Source of the DNA: Salinicola salarius
Lineage (GTDB): Bacteria > Pseudomonadota > Gammaproteobacteria > Pseudomonadales > Halomonadaceae
DNA length: 64,000 bases
NCBI RefSeq assembly: GCF_002179555.1
Contig: NZ_NHOU01000005.1
Coordinates: 124,001 to 188,000, forward strand
Reading direction: 5' to 3'
The stretch's first letter is position 1. The number at the start of each line of letters is the position of its first letter. Below, one piece after another: positions 41,672 through 52,209 of the stretch. Position numbers and translations under genes: made by a program. The notes beneath the pieces were generated by a model. It worked only from the letters and a program-made list of their open reading frames with translations. It was not told where the DNA came from and did no database searches.

Positions 41672-42589
41672 TCAGGCAGTCGTCATCATACCGGCGCCCA
41701 GCATGGCGGCGCCGCGCACGCCACTGGCATCACCCAGGCGAGAGCGCATCACGTCGGGCACCTCGACACCTGGGAACAGGTGTTCACCAATGGCCGCCGG
41801 CAGTGCCATCACAAGATCGTCCACGGCCGACAGGCCGCCGCCGATGATGATCGCCTGGGGCGATAGCAGCTTGACCACATTGGCCAGAGCGCCGCCCAGC
41901 AACGCCAGATGACATTCGCGCGCGCGCCGCGCCGCGCCTTCCCCTGCCAGCCAGGCCTGATGCCACTGCTCGGCGGAGGCCGACCGGCCGCCAAAATGGC
42001 GGTGCAATCTCACCAGCCCGGGCCCGGCAATGTAGCCTTCCAGGCACGCCTCGAGACCGCAGCCGCAAGGCAACAGCGGCAGGTCATAGTGCTGGGCGGC
42101 CGCTGCGGGCAACGGCAGATGCCCCCACTCGCCAGCAAATCGCCCGGCGCCCTTGAGCAGCCGGCCGTCCACCATCGCGCCGCCACCCGCGCCGGTACCC
42201 AGGATCGCGCCGAAGGCGTGCATCACGCCCTCGGCCGCGCCACCGGGCCCGGTTTCCGACACCACGAAGCAGCGGCTGTCGTTCTCGATGATGAAATCAC
42301 GATCGAGATGCGTCGCCAGCGCCGTCTCCAGGACGAAGGGACGAAGCCCCGGCAGGTTTGCCGACACCAGATGCCCCTGCTCATCGAGGACACCGGGAAA
42401 ACCCAGTCCCAGCGAACCGCGTCCGCCATGACGACGATCCGCCTCTCGCACCAACCCGGCCAGCAGCGCCATCAGCGCCTCGCCGTCATCCGCCGGCGTC
42501 GGCTCGCGCCAGCGATCGAGACACTGCCAATCCGGGTCGTAGATCGCGATCTCGATCTTGGTCCCGCCGACATCGATACCGTAATGCAT
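41672..42589 (-). CDS. ROK-family sugar kinase
   Basis: A 305-aa cytoplasmic kinase. The start MHYGIDVGGTKIEIAIYDPD is at 42589, with GAGG upstream. The phosphate-binding DVGGTK, ENDSRCFVVSE, GTGAGGGAMVDGRLLKG, the ROK catalytic GEWGH region and zinc site LPCGCGLEACLEGYIAGP are present. Nearest families are N-acetylglucosamine kinase (NagK) and fructokinase (Mak); the sugar cannot be decided from sequence alone. It stands alone, separated from hemY by a terminator. Confidence 0.88.
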   Translation of the reverse strand: MHYGIDVGGTKIEIAIYDPDWQCLDRWREPTPADDGEALMALLAGLVREADRRHGGRGSLGLGFPGVLDEQGHLVSANLPGLRPFVLETALATHLDRDFIIENDSRCFVVSETGPGGAAEGVMHAFGAILGTGAGGGAMVDGRLLKGAGRFAGEWGHLPLPAAAAQHYDLPLLPCGCGLEACLEGYIAGPGLVRLHRHFGGRSASAEQWHQAWLAGEGAARRARECHLALLGGALANVVKLLSPQAIIIGGGLSAVDDLVMALPAAIGEHLFPGVEVPDVMRSRLGDASGVRGAAMLGAGMMTTA

Positions 42590-42630
42590 GCGTGGGATCC
42601 TCAAACTGGGTGACGGTGACCTACCGCACG

Positions 42631-42652
42631 AAAAAAGGCGCCCGCAGGCGCC
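42631..42652 (-). terminator. Terminator of the hem operon
   Basis: On the minus strand GGCGCC-TGCG-GGCGCC followed by six T, 28 bp past the hemY stop. Confidence 0.88.
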
Positions 42653-42680
42653 CAGGAGAGCAATCGATCGTCAGCCGGAA

Positions 42681-43904
42681 TCAGCGCGTCATGTCGCTGG
42701 GCTGCGGCAACGCCGGCAGCGACTTGTCGAGCAGCGTCACGCTCTGACGGTAGTAGAGCTGGCTCTTGCTGTGATCGCCGAGGTTGGCATACAGCCGTGC
42801 CAGCTCGGCGCAGACGACCCCGCTCGGGCGCTGGCGCTGGCTCGCTTCGAAGTACTCCTGTGCCTTGCCCCAGTAGGCATTGCGCAGCGACAGACGGCCC
42901 AGGGTGAGCAGCAGATCCGGATCGTTGGGGCGCTCCTGCAGCCACTTCTCGGCATAGGCCAGCTGTCGGGCGGCGTCGACATTGAGCAGACCGTAGCGCA
43001 GCACCAGCCGCGTATCCCAGTGCTCCTTCAGTGCGTTGCGCAGCAGGCGCTCGGCATCGCCCTCTTCTCCGCCCTTGATCAGCGCTTCGGCATAAAGCCC
43101 GACCAGTTCAACGTCGCCACGCAGGTTATCCGGCATGTCCGCCCATAGCGAACGGACGCGCGGCAGATTGCCTTCCTGCTGCGCGGCCTGCACCAGAAGC
43201 TCGCGATAGACCCGCTGGTCGAGCTCACGACGTTCGTCTTCGGTAATCAAGCGATGCTTGTCGAGACGCGGCAGCAGTCGACGCATGCCATCCCAGTCGT
43301 TGACGCTGAGATAGGCCTGCTTGAGCAGCTTGAGCACCTGGGGATGCTCCGGCAGTTGCTGTTCCAGACGCGTCAGGGTCGCCAGGGCTTCTTCGAACTG
43401 CTGGCGATCCAGCATCAGCTGTGCCTGTACCAGCCCCACCGCCGTATCGGCGCCCTCGGTGCTGTGATGCGCCCGCTTGAGCAGCACGTCGGCCTGCTCG
43501 TAACGGCCCTGGTAATGGGCCGCCAGCGCTGCGGAGAGATAGTTGACCAGCGGCGTGCCGGAATCATCGGCCGCCTTGGTGAGAGACTTCTCGGCACGCT
43601 TCCAGCGGCCTTCCGCCAGCGCCACCAGCCCGCGAACGGTGCGCTTCATCGCGGTGCGGTGACGCGTACGGCTATTCCAGACCTTGAGCCGGCTCACCGG
43701 GCGGCGCAGGCGCGTCAATGCACGCAGCAGAAAATGCAGAATCAGGAAAGCGGCCAGCAGCAGGACACAGCCGAACCAGAAAGAGGTCTGGATGGAGGTG
43801 TCGCCAACGCGAATGAACCAGTAGCCCGGCAGCGACTGCATCAACTGCCCAAACAGCGCGCCGACCGCCAGACCGAAGACGATCAGCAGGATCAGCTTTC
43901 TCAT
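42681..43904 (-). CDS. hemY: HemY, TPR membrane protein of the heme operon
   Basis: A 407-aa inner-membrane protein. Two N-terminal membrane helices (MRKLILLIVFGLAVGALFG and FWFGCVLLLAAFLILHFLL), the HemY_N domain with KRTVRGLVALAEGRWKRAEK, then TPR repeats to the end. This is the enterobacterial-type HemY, not protoporphyrinogen oxidase; its role beside heme synthesis is unclear. It overlaps hemX by 4 nt. Confidence 0.95.
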   Translation of the reverse strand: MRKLILLIVFGLAVGALFGQLMQSLPGYWFIRVGDTSIQTSFWFGCVLLLAAFLILHFLLRALTRLRRPVSRLKVWNSRTRHRTAMKRTVRGLVALAEGRWKRAEKSLTKAADDSGTPLVNYLSAALAAHYQGRYEQADVLLKRAHHSTEGADTAVGLVQAQLMLDRQQFEEALATLTRLEQQLPEHPQVLKLLKQAYLSVNDWDGMRRLLPRLDKHRLITEDERRELDQRVYRELLVQAAQQEGNLPRVRSLWADMPDNLRGDVELVGLYAEALIKGGEEGDAERLLRNALKEHWDTRLVLRYGLLNVDAARQLAYAEKWLQERPNDPDLLLTLGRLSLRNAYWGKAQEYFEASQRQRPSGVVCAELARLYANLGDHSKSQLYYRQSVTLLDKSLPALPQPSDMTR

Positions 43905-45445
43905 GCGCCCTCTCCCTGTGCCGATCCGCTGGTACCGCCCTGTGCGCCGCCGTTCTGTGAACCGCTTCCGCCCTGGCTCCCGCTGCCGTTGCCGAAGCGC
44001 TGCTCGATGAAGCGCTTGAGCAACTGCGAGGATTCGCTGATATCGGGCAGCTCCGGTCGAACCTCGTTGTCACGCAGGCTCTTGAGCTTGTCGATCGAGT
44101 TGGCCACGCCGTCGTTGTCGGTCGCGTAGTAGCCTTCGACCAGTTCGATCGCCTTGTCGAGGCTCGCCTGGTAAAGCTTGGGTTCCGATTTCAGCAACGC
44201 CAGTTGCGCCTGTTCGAGAAGCAGCCGGACGTTCTGGCGCAGGTAGGACTCCTGCTGCGGCGTGATCAGCGCTTCCAGCGGCTGGTCATGACGCCGCACG
44301 GTCACCAGATCCTTGAGCTCGCTGCCCAGCGTCGCCAGCTGCTGGCGCCAGCCGCCGGTCGGCTTGGTGTCGCCCTCGCCGGCGGCGATCTCCTCGATGT
44401 CCTGCTTCAGCGGCAGACGCGCCAGCTGCTCCTGCTGCGCCATCAGCGCCAGATAGAGGCCGGTGCGATCGATGACCGGCACGGAATCGAGCGAAGCCAG
44501 CTCGGACTGGATGGCTCGACGGATCGGCACCAGCGCCGGATTGTCCGCCTCGCGCAGACGCGCGTCGGCGGCGTTCAACAGCGCCTTGGCGCCCTCGACG
44601 TCACGCTCGAGCTGCAGCCGCTGGTTGGCCAGGCGCAGCAGATATTCGGCTTCGGCGTGCAGCCACTCCCGCGGGTCGGCCTGCTGCTGCTGGGCCAGCT
44701 CCTTGAGTACCTTGTCCAGGGTGTTGTCGAGATTCTGACGGTACTGATCGAACTCGCCACGCATCATTCTCAGATTCTGCTGACGATTCTGGTCGAGCTC
44801 GCCGACTTTCGACTCGAGCTGGTCGAGCGTGGTGCTATTGGAACCGACCTGACTCAACTGCGTCTGCTGTTGCTGGATTTTCTGCCAGCCGAGATATCCG
44901 ACGATTGCCACGGCAATCGCCAGCAGGATGACCAGAACCAAGGCCAGCAGCCCCAGTTTGGCGCCATTGCCTCGTTTGCCAGCCGTTGGCGGAGTACCGC
45001 CTGGCGGAGTGGCCGCGCCTCCCGAGGATGGCGTTGCCGGACCCGACTTGCCGCTTTTCTTGCCGGCTGTGGCGCCGTTTTTGCCACCCGCGGAGCCGGA
45101 TTGAGCAGAGGCGCCGGATGCAGCGGCCGCCTGAGCCGTGTTCGATGCGGAAGCGCCGGATTTACCCGACTTGCTGGTGGCATCCGGTTTGCTGGTGACG
45201 TTCGTGTCGCCAGTCGTATCACCCGTAGTGGCCGGCTGCGCGACATCCGGCTTGATCGGGTCGGCCTTGGCCGAGCCGCTTTTGGCAGAGGGATCGGCAG
45301 GTGATGACGGCTGGCTATTGTCCGCGTTCGACGCCGCGGCCGCCTTCGGGTCATGTCCGGTCGGTTTGGCCGTGCCGTCCGATGTCTGCTCGCTACCGGA
45401 TGTCGGTGCCGACGGCGGTTGCTGATCTTTGCTTTGCTTGCTCAT
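43901..45445 (-). CDS. hemX: HemX, putative uroporphyrinogen-III C-methyltransferase-like protein
   Basis: A 514-aa membrane-anchored protein. The first ~160 residues are Ser/Lys/Ala/Gly low complexity. A single transmembrane helix (LGLLALVLVILLAIAVAIV) is at ~165-190, then a coiled coil (SQVGSNSTTLDQLESKVGEL) and the periplasmic HemX domain (AEYLLRLANQRLQLERDVEGA). Despite its historical name it lacks a methyltransferase fold. Overlaps hemD and hemY by 4 nt each. Confidence 0.93.
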   Translation of the reverse strand: MSKQSKDQQPPSAPTSGSEQTSDGTAKPTGHDPKAAAASNADNSQPSSPADPSAKSGSAKADPIKPDVAQPATTGDTTGDTNVTSKPDATSKSGKSGASASNTAQAAAASGASAQSGSAGGKNGATAGKKSGKSGPATPSSGGAATPPGGTPPTAGKRGNGAKLGLLALVLVILLAIAVAIVGYLGWQKIQQQQTQLSQVGSNSTTLDQLESKVGELDQNRQQNLRMMRGEFDQYRQNLDNTLDKVLKELAQQQQADPREWLHAEAEYLLRLANQRLQLERDVEGAKALLNAADARLREADNPALVPIRRAIQSELASLDSVPVIDRTGLYLALMAQQEQLARLPLKQDIEEIAAGEGDTKPTGGWRQQLATLGSELKDLVTVRRHDQPLEALITPQQESYLRQNVRLLLEQAQLALLKSEPKLYQASLDKAIELVEGYYATDNDGVANSIDKLKSLRDNEVRPELPDISESSQLLKRFIEQRFGNGSGSQGGSGSQNGGAQGGTSGSAQGEGA

Positions 45446-46239
45446 CTACGCTTGCCTTTTTCGTGATCACCCTGATCGAAGGTGGCGCCCCGCGGATCGA
45501 GCACCGCGCGGACCTCGGCGCTCAATGCCGCCGGGGAAGCGCCCGACGCCACATGAGGCGAGCCGAACCCCAACGTTTCCGCCAGTGTAGCCAACCGCGG
45601 ACTCGAGACGATTAGCGGTTGGTTCAACGCAACCGGGCCACACCATGTGACCAAATGTTGCAATATTTCCCCGCTGGTCACCACCAACGCGGCAAAATCT
45701 CCGCTTTCCAGACACGTGTCCAGGGGGGGAGAAGGCGGATGATAACAACGCCGGTAAAGCGAAACCGCTTCGACCTCGGCGCCGCGTTCACGCAGCCGTT
45801 CCGCCAGCAGTTCCCGACCCGATTCGCCGCGAGCCAGCAGCAGGCGCTTGCCGACTATCGCCTTGAGCGATGCCACTTCCAGCAGCCCTTCGCTGTCCTC
45901 GCCGTTCGCTCCGGAGGGAATGACCGCCGGCACGCCCAGTTCCGCGTGGAGCGTCTGCGCGGTGGCTCTGCCAATGGCATAGAAACGCAGGCCCAGAGGC
46001 AACTGGGGCCAGTATGACGCAATGGCCTCGGCAAGACACGTCGCGGCCTGCGGGCTGACCACGATGATGCCTTGGAACAGATCGAGATCCAGCAGCGCAG
46101 TGCGAGCCGAGTCCGACAGCGCTACAGGCTCGAAACGCAGCACGTCGAGCGCGGCCGTGGCGTAGCCGGATTCGCCCAGTGCCCGCGCCAGGACCTCGCC
46201 GCGAGCCCCGGGGCGCGTCAGCAGCACGCGGTCAGGCAT
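45442..46239 (-). CDS. hemD: Uroporphyrinogen-III synthase
   Basis: A 265-aa enzyme that cyclises hydroxymethylbilane with ring-D inversion. It begins [21 protein letters not shown] and has the usual weakly conserved two-domain form, with GIIVVSPQAATCLAE, LLLARGESGRELLAERL and ALVVTSGEILQHLV. ATG 46239 overlaps the hemC stop by one base; a GTG at 46242 is an alternative. Confidence 0.94.
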   Translation of the reverse strand: MPDRVLLTRPGARGEVLARALGESGYATAALDVLRFEPVALSDSARTALLDLDLFQGIIVVSPQAATCLAEAIASYWPQLPLGLRFYAIGRATAQTLHAELGVPAVIPSGANGEDSEGLLEVASLKAIVGKRLLLARGESGRELLAERLRERGAEVEAVSLYRRCYHPPSPPLDTCLESGDFAALVVTSGEILQHLVTWCGPVALNQPLIVSSPRLATLAETLGFGSPHVASGASPAALSAEVRAVLDPRGATFDQGDHEKGKRR

Positions 46240-47189
46240 CACTCGTTACCGGCGCTTCCGTAAACCTCGGCAAGAATCTCGCCGGCTCCCTGATCCAGCA
46301 GGTCTTCCGCCACGCGAATCCCCAGCGATTCGGGCTCCATGGCCGATCCCCGGCTCTCGGCACGCAGCACGACCGAACCGTCGGGATGCCCCACGAGGCC
46401 GCGCAGCCACAGCGTATCGCCACCGTTCTCGAGCACGGCGTAGCCGCCGATCGGCACCTGGCATCCGCCATCGAGGCGCGTGTTCAGGGCACGTTCGGCG
46501 CGCACCCGCGTCGCCGTCGCGGCGTGATCCAGCGGCGCCAACAGCGAAATCAGTTCAGCGTCGTCGTAGCGACATTCGATCCCCAGCGCCCCCTGGCCGC
46601 AGGCTGGCAGGCTCTCTTCCGGCGTCAGTTCCGCGGTGATCCGATCGGCGAGCTGGAGCCGCTCCAGCCCCGCCGTGGCCAGGATGATCGCCTCGAAGTC
46701 GCCTGCATCGAGTTTGCCCAGGCGGGTCTGGACGTTACCGCGCAGCGGCAGCACTTCGAGATCCGGACGCCGCGCGCTGACCTGCAGGCCGCGGCGCAGG
46801 CTGGAAGTGCCCACCCGCGCGCCCTCGGGCAGTCCGTCGACGCCGGAGTAGTGGTTGGAGACGAACGCGTCGGTGGGCGCGCCGCTTTCCAGAATCACCG
46901 ACAGTCCCAAGCCTTCCGGGAACTGCATCGGCACATCCTTCATCGAATGCACCGCCAGATCCGCGCGGCCGTCGAGCATCGCCTCCTCGAGTTCCTTGAC
47001 GAACAGGGCCTTGCCGCCGATCTTCGCCAGCGGCGTGTCGAGGATCTGATCGCCGCGGGTAGACAGCGGCACCAGTTCGACATTCAGGTGCGGGTGAAAC
47101 CTTTCCAGCAACCCCTTGACGTGTTCAGCCTGCCATAGCGCCAACGCGCTCTTGCGGGTTGCGATTCTCAATCTGTTTGCGTCGAGCAC
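46239..47189 (-). CDS. hemC: Hydroxymethylbilane synthase (porphobilinogen deaminase)
   Basis: A 316-aa enzyme of tetrapyrrole synthesis. It begins [20 protein letters not shown]. Family motifs are [33 protein letters not shown] and the dipyrromethane cofactor Cys in [13 protein letters not shown]. First gene of hemC-hemD-hemX-hemY, all overlapping; divergent from argH. Confidence 0.97.
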   Translation of the reverse strand: MLDANRLRIATRKSALALWQAEHVKGLLERFHPHLNVELVPLSTRGDQILDTPLAKIGGKALFVKELEEAMLDGRADLAVHSMKDVPMQFPEGLGLSVILESGAPTDAFVSNHYSGVDGLPEGARVGTSSLRRGLQVSARRPDLEVLPLRGNVQTRLGKLDAGDFEAIILATAGLERLQLADRITAELTPEESLPACGQGALGIECRYDDAELISLLAPLDHAATATRVRAERALNTRLDGGCQVPIGGYAVLENGGDTLWLRGLVGHPDGSVVLRAESRGSAMEPESLGIRVAEDLLDQGAGEILAEVYGSAGNE

Positions 47190-47565
47190 GCCGTTCTCCG
47201 AGTCTGATGGAGAGTACCGTCGGCACCGTTGATGGGTGCATTCGGTTCGTCACCAAGTGGGCGTTCGCGTTCACGAACCTTGTCTTACATGATAGAGCAG
47301 TCGCTGGATGAGGAAAAATCGACCGCATCGTCGAATGACCGGCCAAATTCGTCAGTTTCCCGGGGCACCGTTTCGGTAGTGCTTTTTTACCGCTTTCCCT
47401 GCACCTCCCTTTGCGATTTTTCTTGCATCTTTTTACGGCTTTCTTTGTACCTTGGCGGCACGCTTCACACCGCCTTACACCGTCCTATGCCGACGTCGTC
47501 TCTGATACACTCCGATCAGCGCTTCATAAACCCGTTATTCGCAGACCACGCAGAGCTCGATTTCG
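47190..47565. promoter_or_regulatory. Divergent hemC/argH regulatory region
   Basis: 376 bp without a gene. An extended -10 TGATACACT (47503-47511) lies 55 bp before argH. The stretch before it (47380-47460) is T-rich. A hemC promoter must lie in the left half but no strong match was found. Confidence 0.45.
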
Positions 47566-48978
47566 ATGACGCAGGCAACCAACCAATCCTGGGGCGGACG
47601 TTTCAGCGAACCTACCGACGCATTCGTCGCCGCTTTCACCGCTTCGATCCCGTTCGACAAGCGTCTCTATCACCACGACATCCGCGGCTCGATCGCCCAT
47701 GCCACCATGCTGGCTCGGGTCGGCGTACTGACCGACGACGAACGGGATAGCATCATCGATGGCCTGAAAGCCATCGAGGCCGAGATCGAACGCGGCGAGG
47801 TCGAATGGTCGATCGCGCTCGAAGACATCCATATGAACATCGAAGCGCGGCTGACGGACAAGATCGGCATTACCGGCAAGAAACTGCATACCGGCCGTTC
47901 GCGCAACGACCAGATCGCCACCGATATCCGGCTCTATCTGCGCGACGAGATCGATGCCGTCGCCGCCGAGCTCTCGCGCCTGCGCAGCGGCCTGATCGAG
48001 CTGGCCGACCGCGAAGCGGATACCATCATGCCCGGTTTCACCCACCTGCAGACGGCGCAGCCGGTGACCTTCGGCCACCACCTGCTGGCCTGGCAGGAGA
48101 TGCTGACCCGGGATCACGAGCGGCTGCTCGACTGTCGCAAGCGGGTCAACGTGCTGCCGCTGGGCGCGGCGGCGCTGGCCGGCACCACCTACCCCATTGA
48201 TCGGCATGTCACTGCCAAGCTGCTGGGCTTCGACCGCCCGGCGGAAAATTCGCTGGATGCGGTCAGCGATCGCGACTTCGCCATCGAATTCACCGCCTTC
48301 GCCAGCATTCTGCTGATGCACCTCTCCCGCATGAGCGAGGAAATGGTGCTGTGGGCCAGCGCCCAGTTCGACTTCGTCGATCTGCCCGATCGCTTCTGCA
48401 CCGGCTCCTCGATCATGCCGCAGAAGAAGAATCCGGACGTACCGGAGCTGGTGCGCGGCAAGGCCGGGCGTGTCTACGGCCATCTGATGAGCCTGCTGAC
48501 GCTGATGAAATCCCAGCCGCTGGCCTACAACAAGGACAACCAGGAAGACAAGGAACCGCTGTTCGATACCCTCGACACGGTCAAGGGATGCCTGCGCGCC
48601 TTCGCCGACATGGCGCCGGCGCTGGTGGCCAAGCCGGACAACATGCTCGAAGCGGCACGCCGCGGCTTCTCCACCGCCACCGATCTGGCCGACTACCTGG
48701 TCCGTGCCGGTGTCGCCTTCCGTGACGCCCACGAGATCGTCGGCAAGGCGGTCGCCTACGGCATCGAGCAGCGCAAGGATCTCTCCGAGATGTCGCTCGC
48801 AGAGCTCAAGCGCTTCTCCGATGTCATCGGCGAGGACGTGTTCGAGGTGCTGACGCTGGAAGGGTCGGTCGCCGCGCGCAATCACATCGGCGGCACCGCG
48901 CCGGATCAGGTTCGCGCCGCCGCCCAGCGCGCGCGCGATGCCCTCGGCACGCTGCAGGAGAGCCATCATGTCGCGTAA
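47566..48978 (+). CDS. argH: Argininosuccinate lyase
   Basis: A 470-aa enzyme for the last step of arginine synthesis. Start [20 protein letters not shown]. Conserved parts: [49 protein letters not shown] and the fumarase-superfamily signature [20 protein letters not shown]. Gene ends within the start of lptM (11-nt overlap). A 488-codon minus frame over it is a shadow. Confidence 0.97.
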   Translation: MTQATNQSWGGRFSEPTDAFVAAFTASIPFDKRLYHHDIRGSIAHATMLARVGVLTDDERDSIIDGLKAIEAEIERGEVEWSIALEDIHMNIEARLTDKIGITGKKLHTGRSRNDQIATDIRLYLRDEIDAVAAELSRLRSGLIELADREADTIMPGFTHLQTAQPVTFGHHLLAWQEMLTRDHERLLDCRKRVNVLPLGAAALAGTTYPIDRHVTAKLLGFDRPAENSLDAVSDRDFAIEFTAFASILLMHLSRMSEEMVLWASAQFDFVDLPDRFCTGSSIMPQKKNPDVPELVRGKAGRVYGHLMSLLTLMKSQPLAYNKDNQEDKEPLFDTLDTVKGCLRAFADMAPALVAKPDNMLEAARRGFSTATDLADYLVRAGVAFRDAHEIVGKAVAYGIEQRKDLSEMSLAELKRFSDVIGEDVFEVLTLEGSVAARNHIGGTAPDQVRAAAQRARDALGTLQESHHVA

Positions 48979-49258
48979 CGTTCCGGCCATCTTCCCGCAG
49001 CTATCGAAGCCGCTGGCGCTGCTGACCCTGTCGCTGCTGGCGCTGTCCGGCTGCGGCCAGAAAGGGCCGCTCTACATGCCCGGAGACGAGGAAGCGGCGA
49101 AGACCTACGACCCGCAAGGCGTCTACGAAGAGGACACTCGGCCGTCAGGCTCGGCGGCCCAGTCGCCCGGCGAGGAAGACGCCGATACCGCAGACCAGGC
49201 GCCGCAGGCGAGCCCGGCGCCGGCCGCCACGCAACCGAACGCCGAGGAGTTACCGTGA
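48968..49258 (+). CDS. lptM: LPS translocon maturation lipoprotein LptM (YifL family)
   Basis: A 96-aa lipoprotein. [20 protein letters not shown] leads to lipobox LSGC. The mature N-terminus [10 protein letters not shown] is the LptM/YifL signature, linked to LptD maturation in E. coli. The remainder is an acidic, Pro/Ala-rich tail. It precedes lysA with a 4-nt overlap, as in most gammaproteobacteria. Confidence 0.88.
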   Translation: MSRNVPAIFPQLSKPLALLTLSLLALSGCGQKGPLYMPGDEEAAKTYDPQGVYEEDTRPSGSAAQSPGEEDADTADQAPQASPAPAATQPNAEELP

Positions 49259-50535
49259 CGTTCGAGGCTTTCCCCATTCGTGATGGCGTGCTGCACGCCG
49301 AAGACATCGCTCTCGATCAACTCGCCGAGCAGTACGGCACGCCCTGCTACGTCTATTCGCGTGCGGCGCTGACCCGCCACTTCAAGGCCTACAGCGAGGC
49401 GCTCGGCGACATGCCGCATCTCGTCTGCTACGCGCTCAAGGCCAACTCCAACCTCGCCGTTCTCGACGTGCTGGCGCGTCTCGGCGCCGGTTTCGATATC
49501 GTGTCGGTCGGTGAACTCGAGCGGGTCATTGCCGCGGGAGGCGATCCGGCCAAGGTCGTGTTCTCCGGCGTCGGCAAGCAGGCCGACGAGATGGCCCGCG
49601 CGCTGGAAGTCGGCATCAAGTGTTTCAACATCGAATCGCGTCCGGAGCTCGAACGTCTCGATCGGGTAGCCACCGAGCGCGGCCAGGTGGCGAACATCTC
49701 GATTCGCGTCAATCCGGACGTCGACGCCAGGACCCACCCGTACATCTCCACCGGGCTCAAGGCCAACAAGTTCGGCGTAGCCGCGGAAGAGGTGTTCGAT
49801 CTCTATACCTGGGCGGCCGAACGGCCCAACCTCAAGGTCGTGGGACTGGATTGCCATATCGGCTCTCAGCTCACCGAGCTCTCGCCCTATCTCGATGCGC
49901 TGGATCGCCTGCTCGCCCTGGTCGACCGTCTCGCCGATCATGGTATCGTCATCGAGCACCTGGATATCGGCGGCGGCCTTGGTGTGACCTATCAGGACGA
50001 ACGCCCGCCGGCGGCCGAGGATTTCGTCGCCGCCGTGCGCGAGCGCCTGCGCGGTCGGGAGCTGACGCTGCTGCTCGAGCCCGGGCGCTCCATCGCGGCC
50101 AACGCCGGGGTCATGCTGACCCGGATCGAATACCTCAAGCCTGGCGAAACCAAGAACTTCGCCATCGTCGACGCCGGCATGAACGATCTGATCCGCCCGT
50201 CGCTGTATCAGGCGTGGCAGGGCATCGAGCGCGTCGACACCCGCCAGCCCCGCAACAGCGCCGTCTATGACGTGGTCGGCCCGATCTGCGAGAGCGGCGA
50301 CTTCCTCGGCCAGGCCCGCGAGCTGGCCGTCGCCGAAGGCGACCTGCTCGCGGTGCGCTCGGCAGGCGCCTACGGCTTCGCCATGGCCTCCAACTACAAC
50401 AGCCGCGGCCGTCCCGCCGAAGTCCTCGTCGACGGCGACAAGAGCTATCTGGTACGCCGTCGCGAAAGCCTCGACTCCCTGTGGGCGCTAGAGTCGTGCT
50501 TGCCAGAAAAGCCCCGGCTGCCGGAGGAGCGCTGA
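49255..50535 (+). CDS. lysA: Diaminopimelate decarboxylase
   Basis: A 426-aa PLP enzyme of fold III making lysine from meso-diaminopimelate. Starts with GTG overlapping the lptM stop. The PLP Lys is in [12 protein letters not shown]; also [30 protein letters not shown] and the substrate Cys in [11 protein letters not shown] with [15 protein letters not shown]. Stop overlaps the dapF start (TGATG). Confidence 0.97.
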   Translation: MTFEAFPIRDGVLHAEDIALDQLAEQYGTPCYVYSRAALTRHFKAYSEALGDMPHLVCYALKANSNLAVLDVLARLGAGFDIVSVGELERVIAAGGDPAKVVFSGVGKQADEMARALEVGIKCFNIESRPELERLDRVATERGQVANISIRVNPDVDARTHPYISTGLKANKFGVAAEEVFDLYTWAAERPNLKVVGLDCHIGSQLTELSPYLDALDRLLALVDRLADHGIVIEHLDIGGGLGVTYQDERPPAAEDFVAAVRERLRGRELTLLLEPGRSIAANAGVMLTRIEYLKPGETKNFAIVDAGMNDLIRPSLYQAWQGIERVDTRQPRNSAVYDVVGPICESGDFLGQARELAVAEGDLLAVRSAGAYGFAMASNYNSRGRPAEVLVDGDKSYLVRRRESLDSLWALESCLPEKPRLPEER

Positions 50536-51368
50536 TGCTGCTGAACTTCACCAAGATGCACGGCCTGGGCAACGACTTCATGGTGGTCGATCTGATCACC
50601 CAGCGCGCCTACCTGCGGGACGAGCAGATCCGCCAACTGGCCGACCGCCATTTCGGGGTCGGCTTCGATCAACTGTTGCTGGTAGAGCCGCCGCGCAAGC
50701 CGGACATGGATTTTCGCTACCGGATCTTCAACGCCGACGGCGGCGAGGTAGAGAACTGCGGCAACGGCGCGCGCTGCTTTGCCCGCTTCGTCATCGATCA
50801 GCGTTTGACCCACAAGCGTGAATTCAAGGTCGAGACTCTGGGCGGCCCCTTGACGCTGAAGGTGGACGACGACGGCCGCGTGCGGGTCGACATGGGCACG
50901 CCACGCTTCGCGCCGGCGGACGTGCCGTTCGTGGCGGACAGCGACGAGCCGCTGCACCATCTCGAGATCGATGGCCGCTCCGTCTCGTTCAGCGTCGCTT
51001 CGATGGGCAACCCGCACGCCGTGCTGCAGGTCGACGATGTCGACGACGCACCGGTCGAAGCGCTGGGGCCGAAGCTGCAGCAGCACCCCAGCTTTCCGCG
51101 CCAGGCCAACATCGGCTTCATGCAGGTCGACTCCCCGCACGCCGTGCGACTGCGCGTCTTCGAACGCGGCGTCGGTGAAACCCTGGCGTGCGGCACCGGC
51201 GCCTGCGCGGCGGTGGCCTGCGGCATTCGCCGGGGCCTGCTGCAAAGCCCCGTCGACGTCGAGCTGCGCGGCGGCAGGCTGACCCTGGAATGGGAAGGCG
51301 GCGAGGCCCCGATCATCATGACCGGCCCGGCCGAGCGCGTCTTCGAGGGACGCATTGTCCTGAACTGA
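50535..51368 (+). CDS. dapF: Diaminopimelate epimerase
   Basis: A 277-aa cofactor-independent epimerase (LL to meso-DAP). The start at 50535 ([19 protein letters not shown]) overlaps the lysA stop. The two catalytic Cys lie in [17 protein letters not shown] and [13 protein letters not shown]. Adjacent lysA acts on its product. Confidence 0.97.
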   Translation: MLLNFTKMHGLGNDFMVVDLITQRAYLRDEQIRQLADRHFGVGFDQLLLVEPPRKPDMDFRYRIFNADGGEVENCGNGARCFARFVIDQRLTHKREFKVETLGGPLTLKVDDDGRVRVDMGTPRFAPADVPFVADSDEPLHHLEIDGRSVSFSVASMGNPHAVLQVDDVDDAPVEALGPKLQQHPSFPRQANIGFMQVDSPHAVRLRVFERGVGETLACGTGACAAVACGIRRGLLQSPVDVELRGGRLTLEWEGGEAPIIMTGPAERVFEGRIVLN

Positions 51369-51468
51369 TAAGTTGCCCTGAACCAACAAATAACATGAAC
51401 CAATAAATAAAGAAGACGCGGCGGCGAAACTCCGCCACGTCGTGAGGGATTCACAGGAGAACCAACGC

Positions 51469-52209
51469 ATGTCACGCGCTCAGGCCCCCGAGCCCCGCCA
51501 GACCCTGGACCCCGATCGGGTCGCCGAGTGGCTGGCGCAGCATACCGACTTCTTCGTTGGCCGGGAGGGGCTGCTGCAACAGCTCAAGGTGCCGCATCCT
51601 CATATTCCCGGCGCTGTCTCGCTGCTAGAGCGGTTGGTTCACGACCTTCGCCGCCGGGCGGAGGATGCGGAATGGCGACTCGAGAACCTGCTCGAGTCGG
51701 CCCGCTACAACGAAGCCCAGTATCGTCGGACCCGCGAGCTGATCCTCGACCTGATCGAGGCCGAGAGCGCCGATGCGCTGGCCGAAGCGCTGTCGACGCA
51801 ACTGGCGGAGCGCTTCCGTACCCACGGCATCGGCCTGTGGCTGAACGCCCCGCCGGCCTGCCACGCCACGCCCCGCGACACCAACGCCTGGCAGCCGCCC
51901 CGCTTCGCCTTGACCGACGAAGCGCGCCAGCGCCTGGAACTGCTGCTCAACGAGCAAACCAGCCGCTGTACCGCGCTGCACCGGGAAGACTGGGAAATCC
52001 TGCTGCCACACTGCAATGCGCCGCAGGGATCCGGCTCCTGTGCCATCACGCGACTGACCCAGGGCGAGCCCATGGGATTTCTGCTGTTGGCCAGCCACGA
52101 CAGCGAGCACTTCCGGGCCACCCTGGATACGCTGTTCACCGAGTACCTGGGCGAGGTAGTCAGCCGGCTGTTGCGGCGTACCGAGGTCGCCAGTGCAAGC
52201 CGCGCTTGA
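51469..52209 (+). CDS. DUF484 family protein
   Basis: A 246-aa GAF-like protein of unknown function, regularly found between dapF and xerC. Start MSRAQAPEPRQTLDPDRVAE at 51469 behind AGGAG. N-terminal VAEWLAQHTDFFVGREGLLQ and VSLLERLVHDLRRRAEDAEW, then a helical coil and a GAF-like domain (GSCAITRLTQGEPMGFLLLA). It overlaps xerC by 17 nt. Confidence 0.93.
   Translation: MSRAQAPEPRQTLDPDRVAEWLAQHTDFFVGREGLLQQLKVPHPHIPGAVSLLERLVHDLRRRAEDAEWRLENLLESARYNEAQYRRTRELILDLIEAESADALAEALSTQLAERFRTHGIGLWLNAPPACHATPRDTNAWQPPRFALTDEARQRLELLLNEQTSRCTALHREDWEILLPHCNAPQGSGSCAITRLTQGEPMGFLLLASHDSEHFRATLDTLFTEYLGEVVSRLLRRTEVASASRA

Noticed and set aside
47524-48990. 488-codon minus-strand frame opposite argH
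   Set aside because: Covered by intact argH with all catalytic motifs; no domain on the other strand.
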